Shown: positions 15,951 to 23,741 of the stretch, one piece after another
How the letters are laid out: the number at the start of each line of letters is the position of its first letter
How positions within the stretch are numbered: the first letter of the stretch is position 1
Source of the DNA: an uncultured Anaerolineales bacterium
GTDB taxonomy: Bacteria; Chloroflexota; Anaerolineae; UBA4142
NCBI GenBank assembly: GCA_903825565.1
Contig: CAIKBD010000098.1
Location: 1-35,156 of the forward strand
DNA length: 35,156 bases
Direction of reading: 5' to 3'
Made by a program: the position numbers and the translations under genes
Notes under the pieces: generated by a model
The model's database searches: none
The model's input: only the letters and a program-made list of their open reading frames with translations
Told to the model about the DNA's origin: nothing

Positions 15951-17594
15951 TCAGATTGCGCGCCCCATATACAATTCGCCTAACTCGAATCCCAGTTTGC
16001 GATAATACGCGCGTGTGCCAATTGCCGCGATCACGGCAAGGCGCTGGAAACCGGCGGCGCGCGCGATCTCGGTCGCGCGCTCGATCAGGTGCGTGCCCAG
16101 CCCGGTGTGTTGCGCTTCGCCGCGACTCGCGCCGCCGATTTCGAGCGCGGGTCCGTAAATGTGCACCTCGCGGATGACGGCGCAGGCGCGCAACTCGGCA
16201 AGAATTTCATCGCGCGGCACATCGGGCGACGCGAGCGACAAGCGCAAAAACCCGGCGATTTTTCCGCGCGGGGTGAGGTAACTCAAGAAATGTTCCGTCG
16301 TCGCGTCCGTCGCGTAGGTGAGCGCGTCCAGCCGCAACTCTGCCGCCGAAATCTTTTCGCCGCGCACCTCGCGGCACCGAATGCACTGGCATTGCGCGCC
16401 GCGCCGTTGCATTTCCTTTTGCGCGACCATGCGCAGGTGCGATTGCTTACTCCCGGCGACGATATAACTCGCGGGAATGTCGCGGAAGATGCGATTGATG
16501 CGGCAGTACGGCGGCGTCAACGTTTTGCAATCGGCAATCAACGGCACGAGTGTCTCGTCGGGGTACGGTTGGTACGCGCCGCGTTGCCAGCGCGCGAACA
16601 ATTCGGTGCCCTCGATCAAACTGCACGGATAAATTTTGAGCTCATCCGGGCGCAAACCTGGGTCTTGCCACAAGCGCGCGCAATCGGCGCGATCCGATTC
16701 GGGCGTCGCGCCGAACAAGTTGGGCATCCAATGCACGTGCAGTTTGAAACCGGCGAGGCGGAGCAGGCGCAGCGCGCGGCGCGTGTCCGCGACCGTGTGC
16801 CCGCGACAATTCGCGGCAAGGATCGCATCGTCGAGCGATTGCACGCCGAGTTGCACTTTGGTCGCGCCGAGCGCGCGCAAGCGGCGCACCTCGGCGAGCG
16901 TGATGTGATCGGGGCGCGTCTCCATCACCATGCCGACGTTGCGATGCGCGGCGTGTTCGTTCGCGCGTTGCGCGTCGGCAAGCGTCGCCGAATCTGCGCC
17001 GTTCATCGCGTCGAGGCAACGTTGCACGAACCACGTTTGGTATTTGGGCGGATATGCCGACCACGTGCCGCCGAGAATCAGCAATTCGATTTTGTCGGTG
17101 GCATGCCCGTTGCCTTCGAGCGTGGCGATGCGCGCGCGCACTTGGCGAAATGGATCAAAGCGATGTTCGGCGGCGCGTTGCGCGCCGGGTTCGAGTGGCA
17201 AATAACTTTTCGGAAAGCCGGCGGCATCGGGGCAAAAGATGCATTTGCCGGGGCAGGGGTACGGACCGGTCAACACGGCGACCGGCGCGACGCCGGAAAG
17301 CGTGCGGGTCGGTTTGAGTTTCAAGCGCTCCGCGACGATGCGATCCGGCGCGATCATACCCAGTTCGATCATCCGGCGGTACGCGTCCACGATCTTGTCT
17401 TGGGGCACCGGCGCGCCCTCGTCGCGGATCGTTTGCAAGATGAGCCGGTTCAATTCGGCGGCGGTCAAATTCTGGGCGCGGTGCACGGCGGCAAACAGCG
17501 CGCGCAAGGCGTCGCCGTGCACGGCGAGATCGAGCGGGGTAAAATGTTTTTCGCGCCATGCGGCTTTGGCGGTTAGGCGTTCATTTTCATTCAT
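15951..17594 (-). CDS. elp3: Elp3-type tRNA U34 carboxymethyl-modifying enzyme
   Basis: Radical SAM/acetyltransferase that makes cm5U at the wobble base of tRNA from acetyl-CoA. The 547 residues match Elp3 length. The N-terminal helical tRNA-binding part is followed by PVAVLTGPYPCPGKCIFCPD with cluster cysteines C114, C118 and C121, then LILGGTWSAYPPKYQTWFV. The C-terminal GNAT domain has QHTGLGTHLIERATEIARAAG and ends AIGTRAYYRKLGFELGELYMGRAI. Elp3 works alone in Chloroflexota such as Dehalococcoides. The start codon overlaps the -10 region of the divergent methyltransferase gene, and no ribosome site precedes it. The partner across the 14-base gap looks like Trm9, which acts on the product of Elp3 in eukaryotes. 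Confidence 0.93.
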   Translation of the reverse strand: MNENERLTAKAAWREKHFTPLDLAVHGDALRALFAAVHRAQNLTAAELNRLILQTIRDEGAPVPQDKIVDAYRRMIELGMIAPDRIVAERLKLKPTRTLSGVAPVAVLTGPYPCPGKCIFCPDAAGFPKSYLPLEPGAQRAAEHRFDPFRQVRARIATLEGNGHATDKIELLILGGTWSAYPPKYQTWFVQRCLDAMNGADSATLADAQRANEHAAHRNVGMVMETRPDHITLAEVRRLRALGATKVQLGVQSLDDAILAANCRGHTVADTRRALRLLRLAGFKLHVHWMPNLFGATPESDRADCARLWQDPGLRPDELKIYPCSLIEGTELFARWQRGAYQPYPDETLVPLIADCKTLTPPYCRINRIFRDIPASYIVAGSKQSHLRMVAQKEMQRRGAQCQCIRCREVRGEKISAAELRLDALTYATDATTEHFLSYLTPRGKIAGFLRLSLASPDVPRDEILAELRACAVIREVHIYGPALEIGGASRGEAQHTGLGTHLIERATEIARAAGFQRLAVIAAIGTRAYYRKLGFELGELYMGRAI

Positions 17595-17602
17595 GCTATA
17601 AT
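17594..17602 (+). promoter_or_regulatory. Extended -10 promoter for a leaderless methyltransferase mRNA
   Basis: TGC followed by perfect TATAAT (17597-17602), then 6 bases to the ATG at 17609. Transcription should begin at or next to the A of the start codon. The TG of the extended -10 overlaps the elp3 start codon (17594-17592 on minus). The -35 is weak (TTAGGC at 17573). Confidence 0.65.
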
Positions 17603-17608
17603 AGAGTT

Positions 17609-18328
17609 ATGGATCAACGACTGGTTACGCAACTCGTCGCCATCAATCGCGAATTTTATTCCAAGTTTGCGGACGCGTTTTCGGAAACGCGTTCGAGCGC
17701 GCAAACGCGCTTGGAGCGGATTGTAGCGTATATCGGCGACGATGTAAAGGCGCTCGATGTGGGGTGCGGCAATGGGCGGCTCGCCGAACGGCTGGAGCGC
17801 GAACATCGCCGGGTGCAGTACGTTGGCGTGGACGCCGCGCCCGAACTGATTCGCATCGCGCGTGCGCACAACGCGCAGACGCGTTTCGTTGCGGCGGAAT
17901 TTTTCGTCGGCAACCTTGCCCAGCGTGATTGGCATTTGGCTTTACCGCGCGACGCGTTCGATGTGGTTGTGATGTTGGCGGTGTTGCATCACCTGCCCAG
18001 TTTTGAATTGCGCGCGACGATCCTGCGCGAGGCGCGCGCGTTGCTGAAACCCGGCGGCAAATTGATCCTGACGAATTGGCAGTTCGCTCACAATGAGCGG
18101 CAACAGAAACGCCTTGTGCCCTGGGAAACGATTGGGCTTGCCGCGCGCGATCTGGAACCGGGCGATGCCTTGCTCGCATGGAAGCGCGGCGGCGTGGGCT
18201 TTCGTTTCTGTCACTTGATCACAAAAGACGAAATGCGCCAAATGGCGGAGCAAACCGGTTTTAGCGTGCTCAAACAATTTTTTGCCGATGCGGATTTGAA
18301 TTTATACAGCGTGCTGGAAAAGTCATGA
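17609..18328 (+). CDS. Trm9-like SAM-dependent methyltransferase
   Basis: 239 residues, class I SAM methyltransferase. SAM motif I is ALDVGCGNGRLAERL (~48-62), the ribose acid lies in YVGVDAAPELIRIAR, motif IV region is DVVVMLAVLHHLPSFELR, and post-I is LLKPGGKLILTNWQF. Features shared with recalled yeast Trm9/ALKBH8: an N-terminal FYSKFADAFSETR (Trm9 has HFSQTR), AVLHH (AVVHH), KPGGKLI followed by W (RQGGQALIYCW), and late FRFCHLITKDEM (YRYYHLYREGEL). Trm9 methylates cm5U34 to mcm5U34, the step after Elp3. No ribosome site is present; the mRNA is probably leaderless. Adjacent downstream is a secreted protein gene 17 bases away. Fold sure; Trm9 role is an inference from motifs and context. 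Confidence 0.8.
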   Translation: MDQRLVTQLVAINREFYSKFADAFSETRSSAQTRLERIVAYIGDDVKALDVGCGNGRLAERLEREHRRVQYVGVDAAPELIRIARAHNAQTRFVAAEFFVGNLAQRDWHLALPRDAFDVVVMLAVLHHLPSFELRATILREARALLKPGGKLILTNWQFAHNERQQKRLVPWETIGLAARDLEPGDALLAWKRGGVGFRFCHLITKDEMRQMAEQTGFSVLKQFFADADLNLYSVLEKS

Positions 18329-18345
18329 TCTGACGGAGGTCAAAA

Positions 18346-20139
18346 ATGGCAAATCAATTCCAATTGGGTGCTTGCTCAAAAAATCGAATTGGTTGGCGCA
18401 CGATCATTCTGGCGTTCGCATTTGGGCTGATGGTTCTGTGGCTCGGCGCGCTCGCGCCGCGTGTGACGGACGCCGCGCCGCCGTCACAACTGCCTCAAAA
18501 ATTATGCGCGACGCTCTTGCCCCCCGGCGCGCAGATCAAGCAAGACGGCACAACTACCTGTACTGCCTGGTACGGACTCGGAGATATTGATTTCGAGATC
18601 GCGGCAGGATGCCACTCGATGGGCGTGTTAGCGGCGACTTGCGATCATGACGCGATGGTCGCGGAGGGCAAGCGCTTGCTTCAGACCTACCAGTGTGGCG
18701 CGCCGAGTATGAAGAACCAAGGCACTTGTTCGTCTAGCGATCTCGGAGATGTCGGCTACCAATACGAGCACTCGTACAAACACAACGACGGGACCCAAGT
18801 TTACTCCTACGGAATCTACTTTCAGCGGAGTTGCTATTTTGTTTCCGCCGTGATGTCAGAGCAGAACCAAGCCGCCGCGTCGTCGCTCAAAAATCAAATG
18901 CTGACGTTAGCGCGCCAAGTGGATGCCAAAATCAAGACGATGCCACGTTGCGGACCCGCGCAACAACAGCCCACGGTCCCATCCCGTCTAGTTGTTGGCA
19001 TCGGCGGCAAGTACGACGAGAGCAAGGACATTGTAGACGTGACTGCCGGCGTCGAGAATCGTCCGAACGTTGGCATTGGCGATGATACGTACGAATGGAC
19101 GCTCGATGGCAAAATCGTCAAGCAAGGCAAGGAACTCAAAACGATTCAACTCAGCACGGCGGAGCTCGCGGCGGGTAAACACGAAATCGTCGTCAAGGTG
19201 ACGGACAATATCAACAAGATCACCGGCGGTGCGACGTTCACCTTCGAAAAGAAAAAAGCCGGTCCAGCGGCGACACAGCCACCCGCCCAGCCATCCGTTG
19301 CCAAACCACCGGCGAGCGCGAGTGGCACAATCTCCATTCAAACATCCAGTGGTACCAAAACCGTCAAGCCCGGCGATGCCAAGACGCAACAGCAAGTCGC
19401 GCGTGGTGACAAAGTGTCACTGAAAGCCACGTGCGAAAATCTCGCCGCGCTATTAGCCCTGTTTGCGTTTGCCGAAGATGATACGCGGACTGGAGAGATG
19501 TTTGGGATGAACGCGGCGGCGATAGCCATTGCGATGCAGAAACTCAATTGCTTGGACTTGCTGAGCGAACCCCAACCCAAAAAATTCGCAATGGCAAAAT
19601 CGCCGGTTACGCTGGGCTTGCCGGTCTTGGCGATGCCGGACGCGGCGGTGCAACTCGAAGTCGAACTGACGCAAGGTCCGCTCCACGTCGAAATGGCGCA
19701 CGCCAAAGTTGCGCTCGAAGTTGCGACGGCAACGAGTGTTGTGACTTCGGTCGGCAAAAATAATTTTGACGTGCAGTATTCTCCCAAGACCGGCAATACA
19801 ATTATCGCGGCGCGGCAAGGCAACGTCAGCATCCAGCCGCAGAACAATCGGCTTGCGCCGGTGACGTTGCGCGCCGGGCAAATGGTAACGATTACGCAGA
19901 GTAGCATTAGCCCGGTTGCTACGATTCCAACGAGCGGCGATCCTGTACTGGGATTCGCGCTACTCGCCCTTTGCGGTGGTCTGTTGTGTTTGGGCGTGCT
20001 CGTATTGTTCGGTGGAATTTTGCTCCTCGTTCGCTCGCGGCGCAAACCGACATCGCCGGTTGCATCGCCACAGTCCACTGCCTTGCCGGCTCAATCCGTG
20101 CCAACATCATCCGGCAGACCGACTAACTTGCCCGAATGA
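18346..20139 (+). CDS. Membrane-anchored extracellular protein with FecR-like domain
   Basis: 597 residues. An N-terminal signal/anchor helix spans ~18-40 (TIILAFAFGLMVLWLGALAP). The next ~170 residues form a cysteine-rich domain (CATLL, CTAWYG, CHSMGVLAATC, QCGAP, GTCSS, RSCYF, RCGP) that suggests disulphides outside the cell. Residues ~215-310 look like an Ig/PKD-type beta domain (VTAGVENRPNVGIGDDTYEWTLDG...GKHEIVVKVTD). A Pro/Ala linker precedes a FecR-like segment (NTIIAARQGNVSIQ...VTLRAGQMVTI), then a C-terminal membrane helix (FALLALCGGLLCLGVLVLFGGILLLV) and a basic/Pro tail. ACGGAGG precedes the ATG. It probably shares the methyltransferase transcript. I do not recognise an overall family; function unknown. 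Confidence 0.75.
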   Translation: MANQFQLGACSKNRIGWRTIILAFAFGLMVLWLGALAPRVTDAAPPSQLPQKLCATLLPPGAQIKQDGTTTCTAWYGLGDIDFEIAAGCHSMGVLAATCDHDAMVAEGKRLLQTYQCGAPSMKNQGTCSSSDLGDVGYQYEHSYKHNDGTQVYSYGIYFQRSCYFVSAVMSEQNQAAASSLKNQMLTLARQVDAKIKTMPRCGPAQQQPTVPSRLVVGIGGKYDESKDIVDVTAGVENRPNVGIGDDTYEWTLDGKIVKQGKELKTIQLSTAELAAGKHEIVVKVTDNINKITGGATFTFEKKKAGPAATQPPAQPSVAKPPASASGTISIQTSSGTKTVKPGDAKTQQQVARGDKVSLKATCENLAALLALFAFAEDDTRTGEMFGMNAAAIAIAMQKLNCLDLLSEPQPKKFAMAKSPVTLGLPVLAMPDAAVQLEVELTQGPLHVEMAHAKVALEVATATSVVTSVGKNNFDVQYSPKTGNTIIAARQGNVSIQPQNNRLAPVTLRAGQMVTITQSSISPVATIPTSGDPVLGFALLALCGGLLCLGVLVLFGGILLLVRSRRKPTSPVASPQSTALPAQSVPTSSGRPTNLPE

Positions 20140-20182
20140 GCGGGCGGGCAAGCGCGAGGTATTTTCAACTCCTCTGAAAATA

Positions 20183-20253
20183 GGACGCGGATTAACGCGG
20201 ATGAACGCAGATAAAAACAAATAGTCCGTGCTCGTCCGCGCTCGTCCGCGTCC
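20183..20253. repeat. Ten-base-periodic imperfect palindrome
   Basis: The left arm (20183-20212) is three ten-base units of the type CGCGGATTAA, CGCGGATGAA, CGCAGATAAA. The right arm (20224-20253) is the reverse complement type of CGCGGACGAG units. The two 30-base arms form an imperfect hairpin around an A-rich 11-base centre. No gene lies in it. It sits 14 bases before the multi-hairpin element. Confidence 0.7.
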
Positions 20254-20266
20254 CAGCAATTTTCAT

Positions 20267-20417
20267 GACTCTGTTGGCGAACTCCGTCGGGCGTTGGAAA
20301 CGCCCGCCTAACACAGGTGAAAACTCGGTGAACCGAGTTGCGCGAATCGGTTTCCAACCGATTTCAACCTCATTGAGCCGCCGATTTGAATCGGCGGCAA
20401 GGTTCGCCAACAGAGTC
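20267..20417. repeat. Multi-hairpin repeat element, copy 1 (16-base terminal inverted repeats)
   Basis: 151 bases bounded by perfect inverted repeats GACTCTGTTGGCGAAC (20267-20282) and GTTCGCCAACAGAGTC (20402-20417). Inside are four hairpins: CGGGCGTT/AACGCCCG (20288-20306), AACTCGGT/ACCGAGTT (20322-20339), AATCGGTT/AACCGATT (20345-20363) and GCCGCCGATT/AATCGGCGGC (20377-20398). The whole folds as a five-way cloverleaf on either strand. It resembles a MITE in having end repeats and no coding capacity, but I do not recognise a family. A second copy lies at 25258-25446 in the same orientation. Confidence 0.85.
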
Positions 20418-20495
20418 TTTTCATTCGACCGTTGGTGCGCCGAAGGCGAATGAGCCACTCCCTTGCGCACTCACAAACCTTTTAATCCTTTCTCA

Positions 20496-20523
20496 TTTGC
20501 CGCTAATCTCGCGGCGCGATAAT
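20496..20523 (+). promoter_or_regulatory. Candidate promoter of the structured RNA
   Basis: TTTGCC (20496-20501), 16-base spacer, GATAAT (20518-20523). The expected start near 20530 is three bases before the closing stem of the predicted RNA fold. Confidence 0.4.
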
Positions 20524-20532
20524 CCAATCAAA

Positions 20533-20641
20533 CGATGGGAGATGCCAAACGTCGCGGAGCAAAGGCGGTGAATATCTGAACCTGTGATTCTAACGACGCC
20601 GAGGCAACCCTGTTCAGAGGGCAATGTTTCATCTCCCATCG
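20533..20641 (+). ncRNA. Candidate structured RNA with kissing loops, unclassified
   Basis: A 12-base perfect closing stem, CGATGGGAGATG (20533-20544) with CATCTCCCATCG (20630-20641), continues after a CC bulge as AAAC/GTTT (20547-20550, 20626-20629). Inside, hairpin A is GGCG/CGCC plus GAAT/ATTC (20564-20600) and hairpin B is CCC/GGG (20608-20621). The loop of A holds TCTGAAC (20575-20581) and the loop of B holds GTTCAGA (20612-20618), a perfect 7-base complement. That three-way junction with loop-loop contact is riboswitch-like in form. The sequence matches no class I can name with confidence. A promoter starts just upstream, but the fold is not in the leader of the next gene, which has its own promoter. 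It could be a small RNA or a palindromic repeat. Confidence 0.45.
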
Positions 20642-20693
20642 AATCCAACTGGTTTCATTCTCCTCCTCCTGAAACACATAGCTTGGCGAGCGC

Positions 20694-20726
20694 AACGCGC
20701 CGTCGGAAAAAATCCGGCGGCGCGTT
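20694..20726. promoter_or_regulatory. Palindrome abutting the dipeptidase promoter
   Basis: AACGCGCCGTCGG (20694-20706) pairs with CCGGCGGCGCGTT (20714-20726), 13 pairs with one G-T, loop AAAAAAT. Its last two bases are the first two of the -35 box. It has no U-tract after it, so an operator is likelier than a terminator. Confidence 0.45.
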
Positions 20727-20753
20727 GACGCGTTCGACGTTGCGCGTTATAAT
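20725..20753 (+). promoter_or_regulatory. Strong promoter of the murein-peptide operon
   Basis: TTGACG (20725-20730), 17-base spacer, perfect TATAAT (20748-20753). The start point near 20760 gives a leader of about 37 bases to the dipeptidase ATG. Confidence 0.8.
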
Positions 20754-20796
20754 CGCTTCCCGAATGGAATCCGAATGACCACCGAGTGAGTGTCAC

Positions 20797-21879
20797 ATGT
20801 CCAATCCAATTTCTAATCTCCAATCTCCAATTGCCAAACCGATCCTCGTGGACGCGCATCAAGACCTGGCGTGGAACAAGTTTGCGCTGGCGCGCGATTT
20901 TTTCGAGAGCGTGGCGCAAAAGCGCGTGCGCGAAGGCATAGTGCCGGCACACGGCGAGGGGAGCGCGCTGGTCGGCTTTCCCGAGTTGCTGGCGGGCAAT
21001 GTGCGGATCATTTTCGGCACTTTGTTTGTTGCGCCGCACGATCCCAAAAATCGCTCGTGGGGTAAGATGTATCAGACCGCGCGCGAGGCGCACGATCAAG
21101 CGATGGATCAAATGGGCTATTATGCGTTGCTGGCGGCAGACCCGCGCGTGGCATTGATTACGACGCGTGACGATCTCGAACGCGTTTTGCGCGCCGAGAA
21201 AAAAATCGGCTTGGTCGTGCTGATGGAAGGCGCGGATCCGATCCTTGCGCCGGAGCAAACCCAAGAGTGGTTCGACGCCGGTGTGCGGATCGTGGGACCC
21301 GCGTGGGGGCAAACGCGTTATGCCGGCGGCACACATGCGCCCGGCGGCTTGACCGCGCTGGGGCGCGCGTTGATGCCGGAACTCGAACGGCTGGGGCTGA
21401 TCCTCGACGTGTCGCATTTGGCGGAGCAAAGTTTTTGGGACGCGCTGGATCGCTTTCACGGCACCGTCATCGCGAGTCATTCCAATTGCCGCGAATTTTT
21501 GCCGACGGATCGCCACCTGAGCGACGAAATGATTCGCGCGCTCGTCGCGCGGGACGGCGTGATCGGGATGGTTTTCTACAACGGCTTTATCAAAGCGGGC
21601 TGGGACAAGACGGCGCGCAAAGAAACGCTTACGCTGGCTGATCTCGTGCGGCACGCGCAACGCATCTGCGATTTCGCCGGCGACGCGTTGCACGTCGGCA
21701 TCGGCACGGATTTCGACGGCGGCTTTGGTATGGAGTCCACGCCGCACGAAATTGATTCGGTTGCCGATTTGCATAAACTGGGCGACGCGCTCTCCGCCGC
21801 GGCGTTCGGCGACGCCGACATCGCCAACATCCTGGGTGGCAATTGGATTCGCGTGTTGCGGCGCGCATTGCCGGCGTGA
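20797..21879 (+). CDS. Membrane dipeptidase-type zinc peptidase (M19)
   Basis: 360 residues of the renal dipeptidase family M19, amidohydrolase fold with a binuclear zinc site. Metal ligands seen: DAHQDLAWN (HxD on strand 1), the glutamate in VLMEGADP, the histidine in VIASHSNCREFLPTDRHLSD, and the acid in GIGTDFDGGFGMESTP. The ATG at 20797 has only a weak ribosome site. The N-terminus MSNPISNLQSPIAKP is encoded by a low-complexity CTAATCTCCAATCTC motif and is unlikely to be part of the fold. It heads an operon with a YkfC-like endopeptidase and an Ala-Glu epimerase, so a natural substrate would be L-Ala-L-Glu or another murein-derived dipeptide. Family sure; substrate inferred. Confidence 0.9.
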   Translation: MSNPISNLQSPIAKPILVDAHQDLAWNKFALARDFFESVAQKRVREGIVPAHGEGSALVGFPELLAGNVRIIFGTLFVAPHDPKNRSWGKMYQTAREAHDQAMDQMGYYALLAADPRVALITTRDDLERVLRAEKKIGLVVLMEGADPILAPEQTQEWFDAGVRIVGPAWGQTRYAGGTHAPGGLTALGRALMPELERLGLILDVSHLAEQSFWDALDRFHGTVIASHSNCREFLPTDRHLSDEMIRALVARDGVIGMVFYNGFIKAGWDKTARKETLTLADLVRHAQRICDFAGDALHVGIGTDFDGGFGMESTPHEIDSVADLHKLGDALSAAAFGDADIANILGGNWIRVLRRALPA

Positions 21880-21932
21880 CGATTGACGACCGACCGCCGA
21901 CCATCGTCAGCGGTTTGTTGGGAGGCACCTCA

Positions 21933-23741
21933 TTGTTTGTTGACATCAACGGCGCAAAAATTTTTTACGAAACGTTTGGCGAGGATCGTGCGGATCGCGC
22001 GCCCATCGTTTTGATTCACGGCTCGACCGGCACCGGGCAATCGAACTGGCGGCTCGTCGCGCCGTGGTTGGCGCGCGAGTATCGCGTCATCGTGCCCGAT
22101 TGTCGTGGACACGGGCAGAGTACGAATCCCGAGCGCTCGTATTCGTTCAAAGAAATGGCGGACGATGTTGCCGCGCTCGTGCGTGTGCTGGGTTACGAAC
22201 GCGCGCATATCCTCGGACACAGCAACGGCGGCAACGTCGCGCTCGTCACACTGCTCGAACATGCCGAGATCGTGCAGACGGCGATTCTCCAGGCGGCGAA
22301 CGCGTACGTCAGCGTGGACTTGATCGAAAAAGAGCCGGCGGTTTTCGATCCCGAACGGATCGCGCGGGAAGATGCCGCTTGGATGAATCGGATGATTGCG
22401 TTGCACGGCGCGACGCACGGCGAAAATTATTGGCGCGAGTTGGCGCAGTTGACGTTGCGCGAAACGATCTCCGCGCCGAATTACACGCCGGCGGATTTGG
22501 CGCGTGTGCGGCGAGCGACGTTGGTGATCCAGGGTGAACAGGATCGCGTCAACGCACCGATGCGCCACGCGCAATTCATCGCGCAACACATTCCCGATTG
22601 CGAACACTGGCTTCCGCGCGGTGTGGGACATACCGTTCACGCCGAGTTGCCGAACGATTGGATCGCGCGTGTGCTCGATTTTCTATCCCGGCGCGGCGAC
22701 GACGCGAACGATGCGCTTTACCGGTTGCAGCGCGCGCAGTACGATTCGCGCGCGACGGTTTTCGAGGTCAAGGCAAAGTGCGCCGCGGGGCTGGCGCTCG
22801 CCGGGCAAGTGTTGACGCGCGAGCAAGCGCAAGCCGCGTGCGAAACACTGACGCCGATTGCGCCGCACGTGGATTCTGCCGATCTCAAAATTCTGTTGAC
22901 CGACGCGACGCCGGTCGCCATCGTCAATCGCGCGGTGGCGAACGTATTGCGCGCGCCGCAATTTTTGGCGGAGTGTATGACGCAGGCGCGGCTCGGCGAG
23001 GTCGTGCGAATCTTGGACGAGCAGGGCGATTGGGCGCGCGTGCAGTTGGAAGCCGACGGTTATATCGGTTGGATGCGCGCGGGGATGTTGCAGCGTTGCG
23101 ATGCCCACGCGTGGCGCGAATACCGCGCGGCGCGCAACGTGATCGTGTGGGGCGAACTTGTGCCTGGGTTTGACGATGCCGCGCGCACCCGCATCGCCGG
23201 CAAATTGCCGTTTGCGATCACGTTGCCGCAGATCGATCAGCGCGACGACGCGGCGGCGGTGCGCTTGCCCGATGGTCGTGTGTGGTGGGTTACACAAGAC
23301 GCGCTCTTGCCGCTGGCGCAGCGTCCGCGCCCCGATGCGGCTGGGGTTGCGGCGACGTTGGAACGGATGCGGCGATTCGTCGGCGTGCCATACTTTTGGG
23401 GCGGGCGCACGCCGTTCGGTTTCGATTGTTCGGGATTCGCGCAAACGTTTTGGGAATTTATGGGCGTGCCGATTCCGCGCGACTCGGATCAACAATTTCG
23501 TGCAGGCGCGGCGGTTGCCGGCGTTGCCGCGCCCGGCGATTTGCTGTTTTTTGGCGAGCCGAGCGAACTGAGCGCGCGCAACGAGCGCATCACGCACGTC
23601 GCCGTCTCACTCGGTGGCGAGGCGTTCATTCACGCGAACGCGGCGGCGTGGGGCGTGTCGTCCAACAGTCTCGATCCCGCCGCGCCGAATTATCGCGCGT
23701 GGTTGCACGAACATTTTGTGGGCGCGCGGAGGTTTCGATGA
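21933..23741 (+). CDS. Alpha/beta-hydrolase fused to SH3b and NlpC/P60 endopeptidase
   Basis: 602 residues from TTG 21933, supported by GGGAGG 7 bases upstream. Residues ~1-255 are an alpha/beta-hydrolase: oxyanion LIHGSTGTG, nucleophile S97 in LGHSNGGN, acid D204 in GEQDRVNAP, base H233 in GVGHTVHAE. Residues ~330-465 look like two SH3b domains (VVRILDEQGDWARVQLEADGYIGWM; AAVRLPDGRVWWV). Residues ~470-602 are NlpC/P60 with C499 in FGFDCSGF, H555 in ITHVAV and H567 in FIHAN; the spacing matches YkfC, which cuts gamma-D-Glu to diaminoacid bonds in murein peptides. No signal peptide, so it works in the cytosol. The fusion is unusual; the hydrolase substrate is unknown. Its stop overlaps the epimerase ATG. 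Confidence 0.88.
   Translation: MFVDINGAKIFYETFGEDRADRAPIVLIHGSTGTGQSNWRLVAPWLAREYRVIVPDCRGHGQSTNPERSYSFKEMADDVAALVRVLGYERAHILGHSNGGNVALVTLLEHAEIVQTAILQAANAYVSVDLIEKEPAVFDPERIAREDAAWMNRMIALHGATHGENYWRELAQLTLRETISAPNYTPADLARVRRATLVIQGEQDRVNAPMRHAQFIAQHIPDCEHWLPRGVGHTVHAELPNDWIARVLDFLSRRGDDANDALYRLQRAQYDSRATVFEVKAKCAAGLALAGQVLTREQAQAACETLTPIAPHVDSADLKILLTDATPVAIVNRAVANVLRAPQFLAECMTQARLGEVVRILDEQGDWARVQLEADGYIGWMRAGMLQRCDAHAWREYRAARNVIVWGELVPGFDDAARTRIAGKLPFAITLPQIDQRDDAAAVRLPDGRVWWVTQDALLPLAQRPRPDAAGVAATLERMRRFVGVPYFWGGRTPFGFDCSGFAQTFWEFMGVPIPRDSDQQFRAGAAVAGVAAPGDLLFFGEPSELSARNERITHVAVSLGGEAFIHANAAAWGVSSNSLDPAAPNYRAWLHEHFVGARRFR

Noticed and set aside
16089-17576. A 495-codon open frame antisense to elp3
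   Set aside because: It is the shadow of elp3, rich in Arg/Ala/Gly with no domain, caused by high G+C content.
20183-20253. CRISPR-like short repeats
   Set aside because: Units are ten bases, contiguous and without spacers; no cas gene is nearby.
20533-20641. SAM, glycine or TPP riboswitch
   Set aside because: Short pieces such as GGCAACC or GAACCTG look familiar, but the order of conserved blocks does not match any of these classes.
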